Below, piece by piece: positions 1-11,540 of a stretch of 64,000 nucleotides of DNA (positions are counted from its first letter, which is position 1; each line of letters starts with the position of its first letter). A program made the translations under genes and the position numbers. Origin of the DNA: Trichobilharzia regenti (Eukaryota > Platyhelminthes > Trematoda > Strigeidida > Schistosomatidae); contig OX235262.1 in the NCBI GenBank assembly GCA_944472135.2, positions 65,534,887 to 65,598,886 of the forward strand. The letters run 5' to 3'. The notes under the pieces are model-generated. The model worked only from the letters and a program-made list of their open reading frames with translations, was not told the DNA's origin and ran no database searches.

Positions 1-31
1 ACTCTACGGCTGAGCTGTTCTGGTTTTTGAC

Positions 32-210
32 TGCCGGCCGATGTACTCCTTTACCTCGCTAAGCCAGTAATAAGACTGGTAAAGAGGGAAGGTTGAGCAT
101 CAAACTAGCAACACTATCTCGTAAAAATAAACACCACTGCTACCGAAACTTCACATCTCTAGCTTGAAACCCTATTTTCCACTGGGAACGTAAAGGAATA
201 AAAACGAAAA
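32..210 (+). repeat. SINE1 copy, 5' part missing
   Basis: Starts in the end of the tRNA-like head and runs through the body (ACTCCTTTACCTCGCTAAGC, GGTAAAGAGGGAAGGTTG) to the tail GGGAACGTAAAGGAATAAAA. It aligns by eye with the copies at 5411, 11292 and 20637. Confidence 0.8.
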
Positions 211-2026
211 GTAAGTTTGATGAAAATACAAACTTTACTTTGTCTATCTAAATGTTATCAATTTCTATCAGCAGAAATTTCTCTGAACTCAATATTATTT
301 TCATCATTCCGTGAACTTTTGATTGAAAGACATCTTGTTTTAAATACAAGGTTGATTATTACATCGATTTGTTACTAGGAAATAATCATTGTCGTGTGAC
401 TAGATCTTGGTGCTGCAGCTGAAGGAATTGTGTTAATCAAGGTTTTTCAATGTGGTTATAGCCTAGTGATCCACTGACGCACTTATCACAGTTCCAAAGG
501 ATGTAAATCGTGTACCTGAATAGCTCAGCGCACTGTCTTTGACTGAAATACTGAGTTACTTGACTGGATGACAGTTCCTTCGATTCCAAAGATATATCTT
601 GCTGACATGTGCTGGTGAACAAAAATCCTTGATCCAAAACTCCCTGATTAGTCCCACCTAACCTTACTTCAAAGTATACCATGATAAAGAGTTACCCAGC
701 TCAGCGATCACAGTGCAAACCTGACTTATAGAATTTATTCAACGCCAATACTAAAGATTAAGCACAAGATACTGATTATACCTAAGTGACAGATCAAATC
801 ACAGTCATTCACAATCACTGTATACGCCCATCAACTTAGAACCATTCATCGAGAATACTAACAGTGCAAGATTATATTCAGTCTACTTTTCTGATTAAGA
901 AGACATCAAAATTCTTAGAATGAATGAAATGTTATGATATGAGCAGTTGCACACCTCTCACATCAGCCAGCAGTGCTTGCTAGCCTGACTGAAGTGGTCC
1001 AAGCACTGAACAGTCGTTCTGCTCATTTTACGGCCAAGCCCGTCAAAGGAGACTCAGCTCTGAGAGAGCCGAATCACTTCGAGCCACCCGATATGTAGGT
1101 AGCTATGGTATCTAACAAATCACACACTATGATCTGAATACTTTAGGTTTCCAAAGGAAACTGTAGTGAAATATCACCTCGAACTGTGTAAATTTTAAAT
1201 TAATTTGCAAAAAATTTTGATTTTGATTTTCTTTTTAAAAAAAATTGAAATATCAAATCTTTCAAGAATAAGTAAAGAAAATTATTCATTATCTTGGGGT
1301 CATTCTAAGGATATTCTAAAGTGGATGAAAACTTACTTACTACTCTTAAAATTGTTTGATCATCAGTCTTTGTTGCACATAAAAGGCTGGAAATAAGACA
1401 CATACACTCACACTCTCACACCGATATTATTATACAGCTATAATTCACCTTAGATTGTTCTTTATTCAGGTACTACTCATTGACTTGATTGGTTTCCAAC
1501 TACTCATAACTATCAGTAGTATATACCACCTCTCTGTTTTGCTTACTGAAATTTTTAATGGTTATGCTGACGAGGTGTATATGAGTAATAATGAAGACTG
1601 GATAGTGTTCATCATTGAATCTATCTGTTTAATATCTAAATAATGGTAAATATAATGAGGAACAGCATCGTTCTGATTGCTTCAGTCAGGATTAGGGAGT
1701 TGTCCATCGCTCTGTAGGTTTTAGCATGTTTCTACTTGATTCAAGCCGCTGATGAAGATGCATTACATGGAAATAATAAAACACACAGATTAGGATGATC
1801 AATAACAAGTATTGTGTGTGTTTACCTTTTTGATTCATCGTCTTTAGTAAATATCACCTGAAAGCACCGAGATTATTAATTTGAGATCTCCTGTTGGTAA
1901 GAGTGATGCAACTCACAATGGAAATATTTCCTAATATGGACCAACTTCATATGAGTTCAGATCTAACATATTGGACAGTTATTCTCCAGTATACAAAATC
2001 CTTTGAAAACGGAAAATATTCGGGTA
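211..2026. other. Intergenic stretch, no gene seen
   Basis: AT-rich with short chance ORFs only. At 525-640 a tRNA-like head (TAGCTCAGCGCA and TTCGATTCC) hints at an old SINE. The segment 1141-1200 resembles 35615-35690 (CCAAAGGAAACT, GAACTGTGTA) and is an unclassified dispersed repeat. Confidence 0.5.
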
Positions 2027-2162
2027 GCAACAAATGATAATCAAGAAAGTTGACAATTTAGCCCTATGGTATTTAGTTCTTATTGGTAGCATAAGTTGGA
2101 CGTAAGTTATTTCTAACCTCTCATTATAATCAGAAGTCCATACACTAGATTTCATTGGTCAT
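2027..2162. repeat. 136-bp direct repeat, left copy
   Basis: Identical to 3088-3223 except for one G/A difference near the right end. The two copies exactly bracket the RTE-A insertion at 2163-3087, as a target duplication would. Outside the pair the flanking bases diverge at once. Confidence 0.93.
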
Positions 2163-3087
2163 TATTTATTATTATTACCTTTAATTCCTAGAGGAACATA
2201 GGGCTTCAGCTGCACGTCTCCATCGCGTTCAGTTCTCTGCTAGAGTTTTCACTTGGCTCCAAGTGTGCCCACATGATTTCATCTCCTCTTCACATGACCT
2301 CCTCCAAGTCACTCTTGCATTGACTACCAACTCGCCACTTCCCATTTGGGTTACATTCGAGTAATGGTTTGTCTAGTGATGTCACTTGATGTTTTCCTCA
2401 GAGTATGGCCAATCCACCTCCAATCTGGGCTACCGATATCCACGCTGAAAATTCCATACTTGTACCAAAAATACGGTGTGGAATCAAGCTGTAATCAAAA
2501 ATAAAATAAAAATAAAATTTCTTCCTGCCTATTTGTTGCACAATCGGTTCCTGGTCGGTTTGCTCCCAGAGACCCCTCACTATTGCTGATCTTTTCTGGC
2601 CGGCCATCTGATCTTGAGTATTGAGCGAAGACAGCTAGCTGTTGATGAAGGTCTGAAGTTTGTTTCAGATGCTCTTCATGACGCGCCAAGTCTCTGATCC
2701 GCATAGTGAGTAGCACTGACTTCACAATGGAGTTGAAAATCTGGATCTTATTTTTGATGCTGAGTGCTGTTGATGTCCGGACGGACTTGACAGTAACGAA
2801 AGCTTGCCTTGCCTTCTCGATCCCTACTTTGATATTCTCGTCAGTTCCGTCCGCCTGTAGTTGAAACGATGCTTCTCAGGTAGGTAGGTAAAAGAGATTG
2901 CTTCTTTCAGGTTCGTCCCATTTATGTTGATTGTTGTCTGTTGTTGGTGGTGGTGCTGTTGGTGTTGGCCAGGAATCTTCATCACCACTGTTTTCTCTGT
3001 GTTCACCTGAAGTCCTTTCTTTGATGCTTCTTCTGCAAACTTGTTGCTTTTCACTTGCATATCTTCCAGTGTGTGGGAAATCAGATC
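2163..3087 (-). mobile_element. RTE-A LINE fragment, 5' truncated, with a nested SINE2
   Basis: The minus-strand element has its 3' end, with a TAA-rich tail, at 2163-2180. It keeps the C-terminal region of the RTE-type polymerase: a 'KTVVMKIP' block, 'SFTYL', and a segment like LLTMRIRDLARHEEHLKQ. Stops and frameshifts show it is dead. RTE-A copies elsewhere share the ending GAAGCCCTATGTTCC. The SINE2 piece at 2415-2512 interrupts it. Confidence 0.85.
2415..2512 (+). repeat. SINE2 3' fragment nested in RTE-A
   Basis: Carries TGGGCTACCGATATCCACGC and GGTGTGGAATCAAGCTGTAA, followed by an A-rich tail, as in the copies at 8985 and 26108. Comparison with the uninterrupted RTE-A copy at 8690-8730 shows the break point. 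Confidence 0.82.
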
Positions 3088-3223
3088 GCAACAAATGATA
3101 ATCAAGAAAGTTGACAATTTAGCCCTATGGTATTTAGTTCTTATTGGTAGCATAAGTTGGACGTAAGTTATTTCTAACCTCTCATTATAATCAGAAGTCC
3201 ATACACTAGATTTCATTAGTCAT
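3088..3223. repeat. 136-bp direct repeat, right copy
   Basis: Second copy of 2027-2162, same orientation and same length. See the left copy. Confidence 0.93.
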
Positions 3224-3544
3224 AAGTGTGGACATAATTGTAGCAAAAAGCAGCAAAAAAGCTATGAACTTCAGTATAATAATAGGAGATGATTTGGTAC
3301 CATCTACTGAGAACTATAGTTGATATAGACATAACGACTGTAGCCACCTGCCAGTAAATAATGGATATAATTTAGAAAGTAATTACGTAGAATGAAACAT
3401 TTGAAGTCTACTTGGATAGTCCTGTGCCTAGTTTTAGGTGATCACAGTAATTCATAGACAGATGGTGATAAATTCGTTAATGTCACTATACTGACTTATT
3501 CAATATACTGAGTGAATATAAGACTTTACTTCAAGTTTGATCAC
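3224..3544. other. No gene or recognised repeat
   Basis: AT-rich filler between the RTE-A duplication and the next repeat. Confidence 0.5.
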
Positions 3545-3935
3545 AGACTGCTATCAGTAAGAGGACCATCAAACACCAGGGAATACTGGAAAACTGTTTC
3601 GTCGTAGTTTGAGGCCCGTCATCAGTGCACGCCCCCTGGGGTTCGAACCCAGGACCTACCGGTTACAAAGGAATCTCATAGACCATTCAGACATTGGGAC
3701 CCAACTCAATGACCAACCCATGAATTCAACCTTCTACCAATTCGTCATTTTAGCGCGACCACCAACCAGTGTCATCGGCGAGTAGATGCTCTCACTTCTG
3801 ACTGGGTGGACCCCTTTGGTTAGGATTACTCACTAGAACTTCAGGCAACTTCGTCTTACAGTTAGTCACTGGCGGTCATCAAATTCTTTTGCAAGAATCA
3901 GTATGTAGGGATTTGATTTGCTTCAAGTCGGAATC
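3545..3935 (-). repeat. HH-SINE copy, decayed hammerhead
   Basis: On the minus strand the tRNA-like head has a B box in GGGTTCGAACCCC. A hammerhead-like block follows, with GACGAAACAG and TTCCAGTATTC. The core reads ATGACGG instead of CTGANGA, so it is expected to be inactive. Confidence 0.75.
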
Positions 3936-4070
3936 GATATAAGTTAGAATTCATGAGCCATTGAGTTGAGTCCCAGTGGCTTCATTTGCAGATTTCCATA
4001 AGACGTGGGTTTCATCAAGCTGGATCTGATGACAGCTACACGTCTATGGCTCTAAGTAGCAGTAGAGAAT
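3936..4070 (+). repeat. HH-SINE fragment in opposite orientation
   Basis: Carries AGTTAGAATTCATGAGCCATT and GAGTCCCAGTGGCTTCA on the plus strand. It is the start of the same unit that lies on the minus strand next door, so the pair is head-to-head. Confidence 0.6.
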
Positions 4071-4129
4071 TGACAGTAGTTTAATGAGTAACAGTCTCAA
4101 CTCGCAAAATGAACGTGTTATTTTCGATT

Positions 4130-4210
4130 TCAGATGAGGTCACAGGTGTGTATTGTTGAAGAGACCCAAACCAGGGCAAAACAACTGTCCCTTACTCCAA
4201 CACTTCTCTG
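4130..4210 (+). repeat. Decayed hammerhead fragment
   Basis: Shows TTGAAGAGACCCAAACCAGGGC, AAAACAACTGTC in the order of the HH-SINE ribozyme. The first core base and the GAAA box are altered. Confidence 0.5.
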
Positions 4211-4319
4211 AATGATGTCAATTTTTGATGAGATCTGACTTAGAAGTAATCAAGCCACTACAAACTAAAACTTGGTAATGTGAATAACACTTCAGAACTC
4301 ATTACTATCTTATTATATT

Positions 4320-4500
4320 ATTATTATTGTTTCCTTTAATTCCTAGAGGAACATAGGGCTTCAGCCACACGTCTCCATTGCGTTCGGTTCTCTGCTAGAG
4401 TTTTCACTTGGCTGTAAGTCTGCCCACATGATTTCATCTCCTCTTCATATGGCCTCCTGCAAGTCACCCTTGGACGACCAACTCGCCGCTTCCCTTTCAT
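4320..4500 (-). mobile_element. RTE-A 3' end fragment
   Basis: Minus-strand copy of the last 170 bases of RTE-A, ending in AATTAAAGGAAACAATAATA. It is close to the copy at 2163-2370. Confidence 0.8.
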
Positions 4501-4827
4501 TACTATCTATGAATAAATAATCTGCAAGCTGAAGAAGAACAAGGAATAGTCGTCTTTGCAATCTTTCTGATGAAAAGTAATAAATACAAAGTTAGTTTCA
4601 AATGGGTATTGTTCTTCAGCTAGTTCAACACTATAACACGCCAGTGTATTCATCAGTGTTAAAGTTAAATACAAACAGATCAGGTTCGACAATTCTGCAT
4701 TTGGTCAAATAGACCTTAACAACTGCAGTTATTACCATTTCAACGATAAAAAATATCATGCATAGTTTGAAGAGCTCGAAACAGTTACACCCCCTTCACT
4801 GTTGAGCGACAAATCGCTTCTGTATAC

Positions 4828-4863
<36 letters not shown>

Positions 4864-5410
4864 GTGAAGCATTTATTCCGTTTTTATTCATAAATTTCAA
4901 CATTAAATTAAAAAATTAGGTCATTCACTAAGTAGATATTAATAAAATAGCAAACTTTGATGAATCATTGACGAAATGACCTGGTAGCGTGTGGATTCTT
5001 ACGTGTCTAATTGTTTGTATATTAATTGTGTGTGTGTGCGTGTGTGCATTGGAGACAGCGATTGTAAAAAGGTAAATACAAATGAATTTATTATTGTTAT
5101 TATTATTATTAACACTGATAATCCATTGATATTATGTTATGTCATGAACTGAACTGATAAGGACACCGAATGATCATAGTGAACTTCAAATTAATGCATA
5201 GAAATTATGATTGAAATAAAAATCAAAGACCTATAGATATAGCGGTATGATTCAAATCAATTCAGCCTATGAATATTATTATTCTGATATATTTTCTGTC
5301 GATGAAGGTTGGACCCGTGAAATTGTTAATTTTGGCGTCGATATCACTTAAATCTCCGAGTTTTGGCTATCTGGATAATTTGGAAATGTCTGTTTGCTAA
5401 CAGTATTGGT
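4501..5410. other. AT-rich stretch with a TA microsatellite
   Basis: Contains (TA)n at 4830-4861, a short TG run near 5028-5045 and a TTA run near 5090-5110. No gene is seen. Confidence 0.7.
4830..4861. repeat. (TA)n microsatellite
   Basis: About 16 TA units in an unbroken run. Confidence 0.95.
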
Positions 5411-5645
5411 GTCGGTGGCACAGCAGTGGAATGCTCGCCAACCAAGCAGGTGGTCCGGGGTTCGATCCCTGGCTAACGCACTCCTAAACCTCGTTAGGCC
5501 AGTAATTAGACTAGTAAAGAGGGAAGGTTGGTCATGAGGCTAGCAATTCCACCCCGTAGAAATAAACACCGGTGCTATCGAAACTTCACAGCTCTACCTT
5601 GAAGACCTATGTTCCACTAGGAACGTAAACGAATAAAAACAAAAA
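5411..5645 (+). repeat. SINE1 copy, near full length
   Basis: The tRNA-like head starts GTCGGTGGCACAGCAGTGGA, with B box GGGTTCGATCCC. The body and tail CCTATGTTCCACTAGGAACG follow. It ends in an A-rich tract. Confidence 0.85.
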
Positions 5646-6250
5646 TCTACCATCAGACTAACGGCTCAATTAATTTTTAATTCAACTCAGTGAAAATCTA
5701 ATCAAACCAGTTCAACAGGGTATCTTAGTCATTCTTACTTTAACTACTTAAAATAGCCGGGGTTCATAGACGTATTTTAACATTTGAGAATGTTGATGAA
5801 TAGTAGAAGGAACGATAACCTGATCTCTCTAATCCTTTGAATACTCCCTAAGTGACTCAAATTACTAATCATAATTTCTAATATTATCGATATATTTTTC
5901 ATTATGTAGTAATCAGTAGTTTAGAGAAAGAAGTCCTGAACAAGAACGCCCCAAATAACCTTTAATAATCTTTATGAAAGCTGGCATATTCATCGATAAC
6001 ATAGTTAACCATTGACAACGTTCATATGTTGCACTTAATATTTCACTTGAATATCTTTATTCCATTTTGTGCAAATAATAATTAGCAAAAATATGTCTCT
6101 AGTAGCTAAACGATATACTGAGGTAACACGTAGACATGTGTACATATTTATTATTTGTCACAGAGGAAAAACTATTCAGGATGGTATGCCAAGCATTGTA
6201 ATTTTCCCCAAGGCCTAAACCAGCTAACATTTTGTCATCTGTATATAATA
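5646..6250. other. No gene or recognised repeat
   Basis: AT-rich intergenic filler. Confidence 0.5.
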
Positions 6251-6251
6251 T

Positions 6252-7040
6252 GACAGGACAGGACTCCAAGTGAACATACGAAAGACGGAGGTTATGAAAA
6301 TAACCAACCAACAACAACAACAACTGCAGCAACATCCAGCGCCAATCACCATCAACGGGAGGGATTCGAAAGAAGTTACTTCATTCACTTATCTAGGGAG
6401 CATTGTCTCAGCTGCAGGAGGAACGGACGAAGATGTCAAATCGAGTGAGAATCGGGAAGGCGAGAAACACACACATTCATCAACCTGAAACCAATCTGGA
6501 AATCTTCGTCACTCAGCCAGTATTAACAACAAAATTCAGTCAGATTTTCAATACAAACGTCAAGTCAGTCAGTCCTTCTATACGTATCAGAAACTTGGCG
6601 GGCGGGCTGGTCACAAAGAATATTTCCAACAGCCTGTTGCAGACCTTTATCAACCAACAACTGTCTTCGCTGGCTCTATACTGAAGATGAGATGGTCGGG
6701 CCGGAAAGAATCACCAACAAGAAACTATGGCTGGGAACAAGCAAACGAAACAAGAACCAATCGCCAACCATCAAATATGCAGGAGAAAGTGGAGATGGAT
6801 GGACTGGACACTCGCTGAGGAGGCTACCGCTGGGTGACATCCGAAAGGAAAGCGGCGAGTGGGACGTCAGTGCAAGGGTGACATAGAGGAGATCGTGTGA
6901 AGAGGAGTTGAAAGAGTATGAACTAACATGAATGCAGGTGAAAAGTATAGCAGAAGGAAGACAGAAGCAAGTGGAGACGTTTAGTTGAAGCCCTATGTTC
7001 CACTAAGAACCCAAGGGAACAATAATAATAATATAATATA
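6252..7040 (+). mobile_element. RTE-A LINE fragment, 3' half
   Basis: Reads TEVMKITNQQQQ, ITINGRDSKEVTSFTYLGSI and GGTDEDVKS, then a broken copy of the C-terminal block with KNYQQETMAG-like and RRKWRWMDWT-like pieces. It ends GAAGCCCTATGTTCCACTAA and an AAT-rich tail. Frame breaks are frequent, so it is a dead copy. It is very close to 38750-39575. Confidence 0.88.
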
Positions 7041-7884
7041 ACTTTTCCGAGCAGCAGTGGTGGAGAAAGAGACCAGCCTCTTATCTGATTGCAATGATAA
7101 AAGTGCTGCAAAGATTTCACCTGCTAGAAAAAAATGTACAGGGTCACTGAACTTTTCTATGCGCCAGTGTCTTGATTCATATCGACGAAACAATTGTAAT
7201 TAACAGGAAATGGAATACAGGCAGATGAAACCCTATTGAAATATAAGTTCTCATATTACATGACATATCTAGGAGGGAAGGATTTTTGGAGAAGTAACCC
7301 AATAGAATTACATTTTCACTAATTCCTGAAGGCATCAAACATACCAATTAGTGTGCTGGTTACACAGTCTATTATACCAACCATAAAATTCATCATCCCA
7401 GTGACTTAGTAATTCCGATCACTGGAATTTATATAAATATGATAGAAAAATTCTTTAATTGTTTACAGAAAACAGAATTTGGCTGATAAATGTTTAGAAA
7501 AAAAGGCAACTGATTTATAGACATTTCAATGAATACATGTATTAAAATTGGTTTCATTTTTCTAAATGAAAAGGAGGGAAACTTTAGGGTAACACATAAG
7601 AGAAAATTATTCTGTGGAAATAAATGTTTCTATTCAGTTGAAAATACAATTTACTAAGACGCTTATGGCGTTCTTGAACGACGTAAAAGACCCTAAGAGT
7701 GCTGACAGAAAGACAATGACAGCTATGGTTGTTGTGTAAGCTCATTAAATAGTAAGCTCATGCTCTTTATAGAGGTAGTTGGCAGCCGATTTTCTCATTG
7801 ATTTGATTAAAACCATCACTCTATGACATAAATCTGGTTCGTACGAGAAATTATTGTCATATGGTTAATGGAAAAATCCAAAGG
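7041..7884. other. No gene or recognised repeat
   Basis: AT-rich intergenic filler with chance ORFs only. Confidence 0.5.
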
Positions 7885-8170
7885 TAATTAGGATGCTCAG
7901 TGGTAACGTCTCTGACTGCAGCACTGGGTGAAGCGGGTTCAACTCGCAGAAGGGACATAAGTTCCTTCAAGGTTGTAGATACGCTTTCGTAACTGGTGAG
8001 TGCCAGCTAGCGCAAAACCTAGGTCAGGCTGGACTTCCTGCCGATTGCCTCCAACTATCTAATATATCATCAAATCAATGTGCACTCTGATGACGAGCTA
8101 CCTAGAATGGTGGCCACGTTGCAAAAGCTGACTGATAGAATTCAGTCTGCACCAAAGAAAGGACTAGATA
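7885..8170 (+). repeat. SINE3 copy
   Basis: The tRNA-like head has GCTCAGTGGTAACGTCTCTG and the B-box-like GCGGGTTCAACTC. The body carries GGACTTCCTGCCGATTGCCT and the tail GAATTCAGTCTGCACCAAAG. The same unit is seen at 24070, 34844, 42213 and 53325. Confidence 0.75.
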
Positions 8171-8489
8171 TGTTGCATTAGTTACTAGTGTACAATCAAA
8201 ATCTTATGAAAATACTTAATTCTGTAGAAAATGTCATCTACCTAGATCTACTTTAGTTTAATTCTTCTGGAATCACATTATTCACAACTCAAAGGTAAAG
8301 TCTACTGGGAATAACTAATTAATCAATAAACCTTCTTAATAACAAGCTGTAGGGTAAAAAGTGACCAGATACTTGATCGATTTATACTGCCTAACTGTAA
8401 ACTTACACATCTTTCATCTTATCGAAATAATCAGTTCACCTGTAGTTGGAATATTCTTTTTTAATGTCACATTTGTATGTTACTAGTTT
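8171..8489. other. No gene or recognised repeat
   Basis: AT-rich filler. Confidence 0.5.
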
Positions 8490-8968
8490 AGTGGTGAAGT
8501 CAGTGCTACTTACTATACGGATCAGAGACTTGGCGCATCATAAAGAGCACCTCAAACAAACTACAGATCTTCATTAACAGTTGTCTTCGCTCAATACTCA
8601 ATATCAGATGGCCGGCCAGAAAAGATCAGCAATAGTGAGGGGTCTCTGGGGAGCAAACCGACCAGGAACCGATTGTACAACAAATAGGCAGGAAGAAATG
8701 GAGATGGATTGGCCATACTTTGAGGAAACAACCCATCAAGTGACATCACTAGACAAGCCATCGCTCGAGTGGAACCCGAATGGGAAGCGGGATGTTGGTC
8801 CTCAGTGTGAAGGTGACTTGGAGGAGGTCATGTGAAGAAGAGATGAAATCATGTGGGCACACTTGGAGCCAAGTGAAAACTCTAGCAGAGAACCGAACGC
8901 GATGGAGACGTGCAGCTGAAGCCCTATGTTCCTCTAGGAATTAAAGGAAATAATAACATAATAATTTT
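8490..8968 (+). mobile_element. RTE-A LINE 3' fragment
   Basis: Codes pieces of the C-terminal region: KSVLLTIRIRDLAHHKEHLK, then QEPIVQQIGRKKWRWIGHTL with breaks, then WNPNGKRDVGP. It ends CTGAAGCCCTATGTTCCTCT and a TAA-rich tail. Confidence 0.85.
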
Positions 8969-8984
8969 TTTTGATTTTTTTGAT

Positions 8985-9160
8985 TTACAGCTTGATTCCA
9001 CACTGTATTTTTGGTACAAGTATGGAATTTTCAGCATGGATATCGGTAGCCCAAATTTTGCAGGCCAACCATAGATATCAGGTGTGCGCCGGCGTGGGCT
9101 CGAACAACGGACCATGTGCATGGTCGGCGAGAGTCCTAACCACTGTGCCACCGACGCACA
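8985..9160 (-). repeat. SINE2 copy, full head
   Basis: On the minus strand it starts GTGCGTCGGTGGCACAGTGG with a tRNA-like B box. It passes through GCAAAATTTGGGCTACCGAT to GGTGTGGAATCAAGCTG. It abuts the tail of the RTE-A fragment. Confidence 0.85.
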
Positions 9161-9345
9161 TAGTTCAGTGTTGGAATGAAGGTGGCCCGTGTTCGACTTC
9201 CGTCCGACGTGGTCTTAAAGCTTGTCTAGATGACTAACAGGTAATAAATCCTAAAAAGAGGAAAGGTTGGGTGTGAGGCTGGCTAACAACAGCATTGCTA
9301 GTGAAGCTCCCACTTGAAGTACAATGAATAGAAGATAAATAAATG
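9161..9345 (+). repeat. Degenerate SINE1 copy
   Basis: GTCCGACGTGG, AAGAGGAAAGGTTGGGTGTG and GAGGCTGGC match the SINE1 body with many changes. Confidence 0.6.
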
Positions 9346-10534
9346 AATACCTTGTTTAAGACCAGGCTCAGTTAACTGTTAGATCTCAACTCTTTCCTTC
9401 CTACTTACATCGTAATTAGTGACGATTATAGCAGTGTACAGGAGTAAACGTATGTATGGGGAACTCTATAATTCTCAAATTTTAGAAAAGGTTGCTTACG
9501 TTTTTTTAAAGTGATGTTCTGCTCATTTATGTAATCCATCAGGATCTATTTAAAATATATATATATATAACGCAACGGTTAGATTCAACTTTTTTTCTAT
9601 ATGAAATAAAAGGGGAATAGAGAGTGGGCAACCGAGAAAGAGGGAGAGAGAGAGAAAGACAGCTAAATGACTCATTTAGTATAATTTTCCCGTTTTATTT
9701 ACACCCACTATATAAATATATTTTTTTTACGTCGACGTAATCAGACAATGCCAAAATGTCTAATGACGTGATAAAATTGTAAAAATAGCATGCATATATA
9801 TATATATATATATATATATTAATGATCACATTTCTACGCTGACGAGATGAGAACAAAAATACACGAATTCAAATTTTCCCTCGTTTTTGTCTAAAAAAAG
9901 AAAACAAAAAAATTGGTGATTAAGCCTGTTAAATATTCAATGGTTGAATGATATGAATAGTAGCAACAGCAATAGTAGTAAACAACATAATAAAGGTACT
10001 AAAAGAAATAAGGCATTATAATACTGTGATAATAAATTTAAAAAGAAACGAAAACAAATGACTAGGATGACATCAGTAATCATAATAGGTTGGACAGATT
10101 AGTAATCATGTCCAATAATTGTATAATTATCTGATTTATTTAATTAACAAAATAAGTTAACAAAAATGAGTATGCTAAGAGTTGGGTGCTGTGGTGAGGA
10201 GCTATTTCATGCATCTCAGTTGACAGAAAGTATTTTAAATGAATAACTACAGGAGAAGTTAGTGGATTCCTGTGGTGAATTCATCGAGTAATTGGCTGCT
10301 AATTACGACACTTTCACAATGCTTTGTTTGGTGATGTCCAGCAGTGGAATCTGGGAAATGGGTCTTATCCTATTTCGGATTCATCATCTGGATGCATCTG
10401 CACCTCAAGGCGAAATCATGTTCATCTGAAGGCATTGTCAAAGAGTCCGTACTAGCAGACGATATGTAAGCAGAAACCGATTACTTCACTCATTTATATA
10501 ATAAATCATCAGAAAATTTAAAATAATTACAGTT
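9346..10534. other. AT-rich low-complexity stretch
   Basis: Holds short TA runs at 9556-9569 and 9794-9819, and a GA-rich run near 9630-9660. No gene is seen. Confidence 0.65.
9794..9819. repeat. (TA)n microsatellite
   Basis: An unbroken TA run of about 13 units. Confidence 0.95.
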
Positions 10535-10702
10535 GGTGGTGGCTCTCGTCAATGACGTTGTAGCATTTGAAACCTAGAGCGATAGTCTCGGTTCTCAATG
10601 GGTACACCATCACTCACTGGAATACAGGTACATCCAGCTTAGGTACAGGCTCCGATTGGGGAGAAAAGAGTGTCTGCCCTACATTCCAGTGCTAGCCAAC
10701 AG
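10535..10702 (+). repeat. Sm-alpha-like repeat, hammerhead lost
   Basis: GGTGGCTCTCGT, ACACCATCACTCACTGG and AGGTACATCCAGC match the Sm-alpha unit at 57965-58127. The following ribozyme part is replaced by unrelated-looking sequence, though CATTCCAGTGCTAG returns at the end. Confidence 0.65.
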
Positions 10703-11279
10703 AAAATTTATTCAGTGTAAAGAAATATTTCTTTTCAACACCTGTATTTTCACCTCTTAGTCACAGTCCCTTTCTCAAATAATCTTTTCTGTATTTGATA
10801 CACTTAAATCCTTACCCCCGTATGCTTTACAAATACGTAATGGATTTTTATCATTTATACTCGTTGAGCTATCTTTTAGTGATACTGAATTCTTAAGTAA
10901 TATAAAATACGACCATAAAGTCATGTATACGTACTGCTGAAGAGTAACAAAACAGGAAGAAACAAGTGTTCAGTACCCCCTGTGCAAGTAGTGTATATGA
11001 CTGATGTCTGCTGTGACAGACTTGAACAGTGTGAAGGATAAATTTAGATGGGAAGAGAAAAAAAAGTGTAGAAAATATAGAATGAGGAAGAGAAATAGCA
11101 GAATACAAATGGAAACCTCAACATACGGTTTTTGCATTTTAGTCATCATTGTGAATCATTGTGCCAAATAAACGATTATGCTACTACCTAATACCACTGT
11201 GTTTTGCCACTACCCTTGGTTTCCAATGGTTCTCTAACTGGCATTCCTCAGTTTATGATCCAAATATAAATCAATAAAA
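10703..11279. other. No gene or recognised repeat
   Basis: AT-rich filler with chance ORFs. Confidence 0.5.
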
Positions 11280-11291
11280 TATCTTCAAATT

Positions 11292-11528
11292 GTGCGTCGG
11301 TGGCACAGCGGTTAGCACGCTCGCCGACCATGCACATGGTCCGGGGATCGATTCCCGGCCGACGTACTCCTTTACCTCGCTAAGCCAGGAATAATCCTGG
11401 TAAAGAGGAAAGGTTAGGCATGAGGCTAGCGACCTCATCCTGTAAAATAAACACTGATACAGAAACTTCAAGCCACTAGCTTGAAGCCCTATATGTTCCA
11501 CAGGGGAACGTGAAGGAAAAATTATTAT
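11292..11528 (+). repeat. SINE1, full length, with 12-bp target duplication
   Basis: The head is GTGCGTCGGTGGCACAGCGG, with B box GGATCGATTCCC. The body and tail GAAGCCCTATATGTTCCACA follow, then ATTATTATTA. TATCTTCAAATT occurs on both sides (11280-11291 and 11529-11540). This defines the element ends exactly and supports target-primed retrotransposition. Confidence 0.93.
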
Positions 11529-11540
11529 TATCTTCAAATT

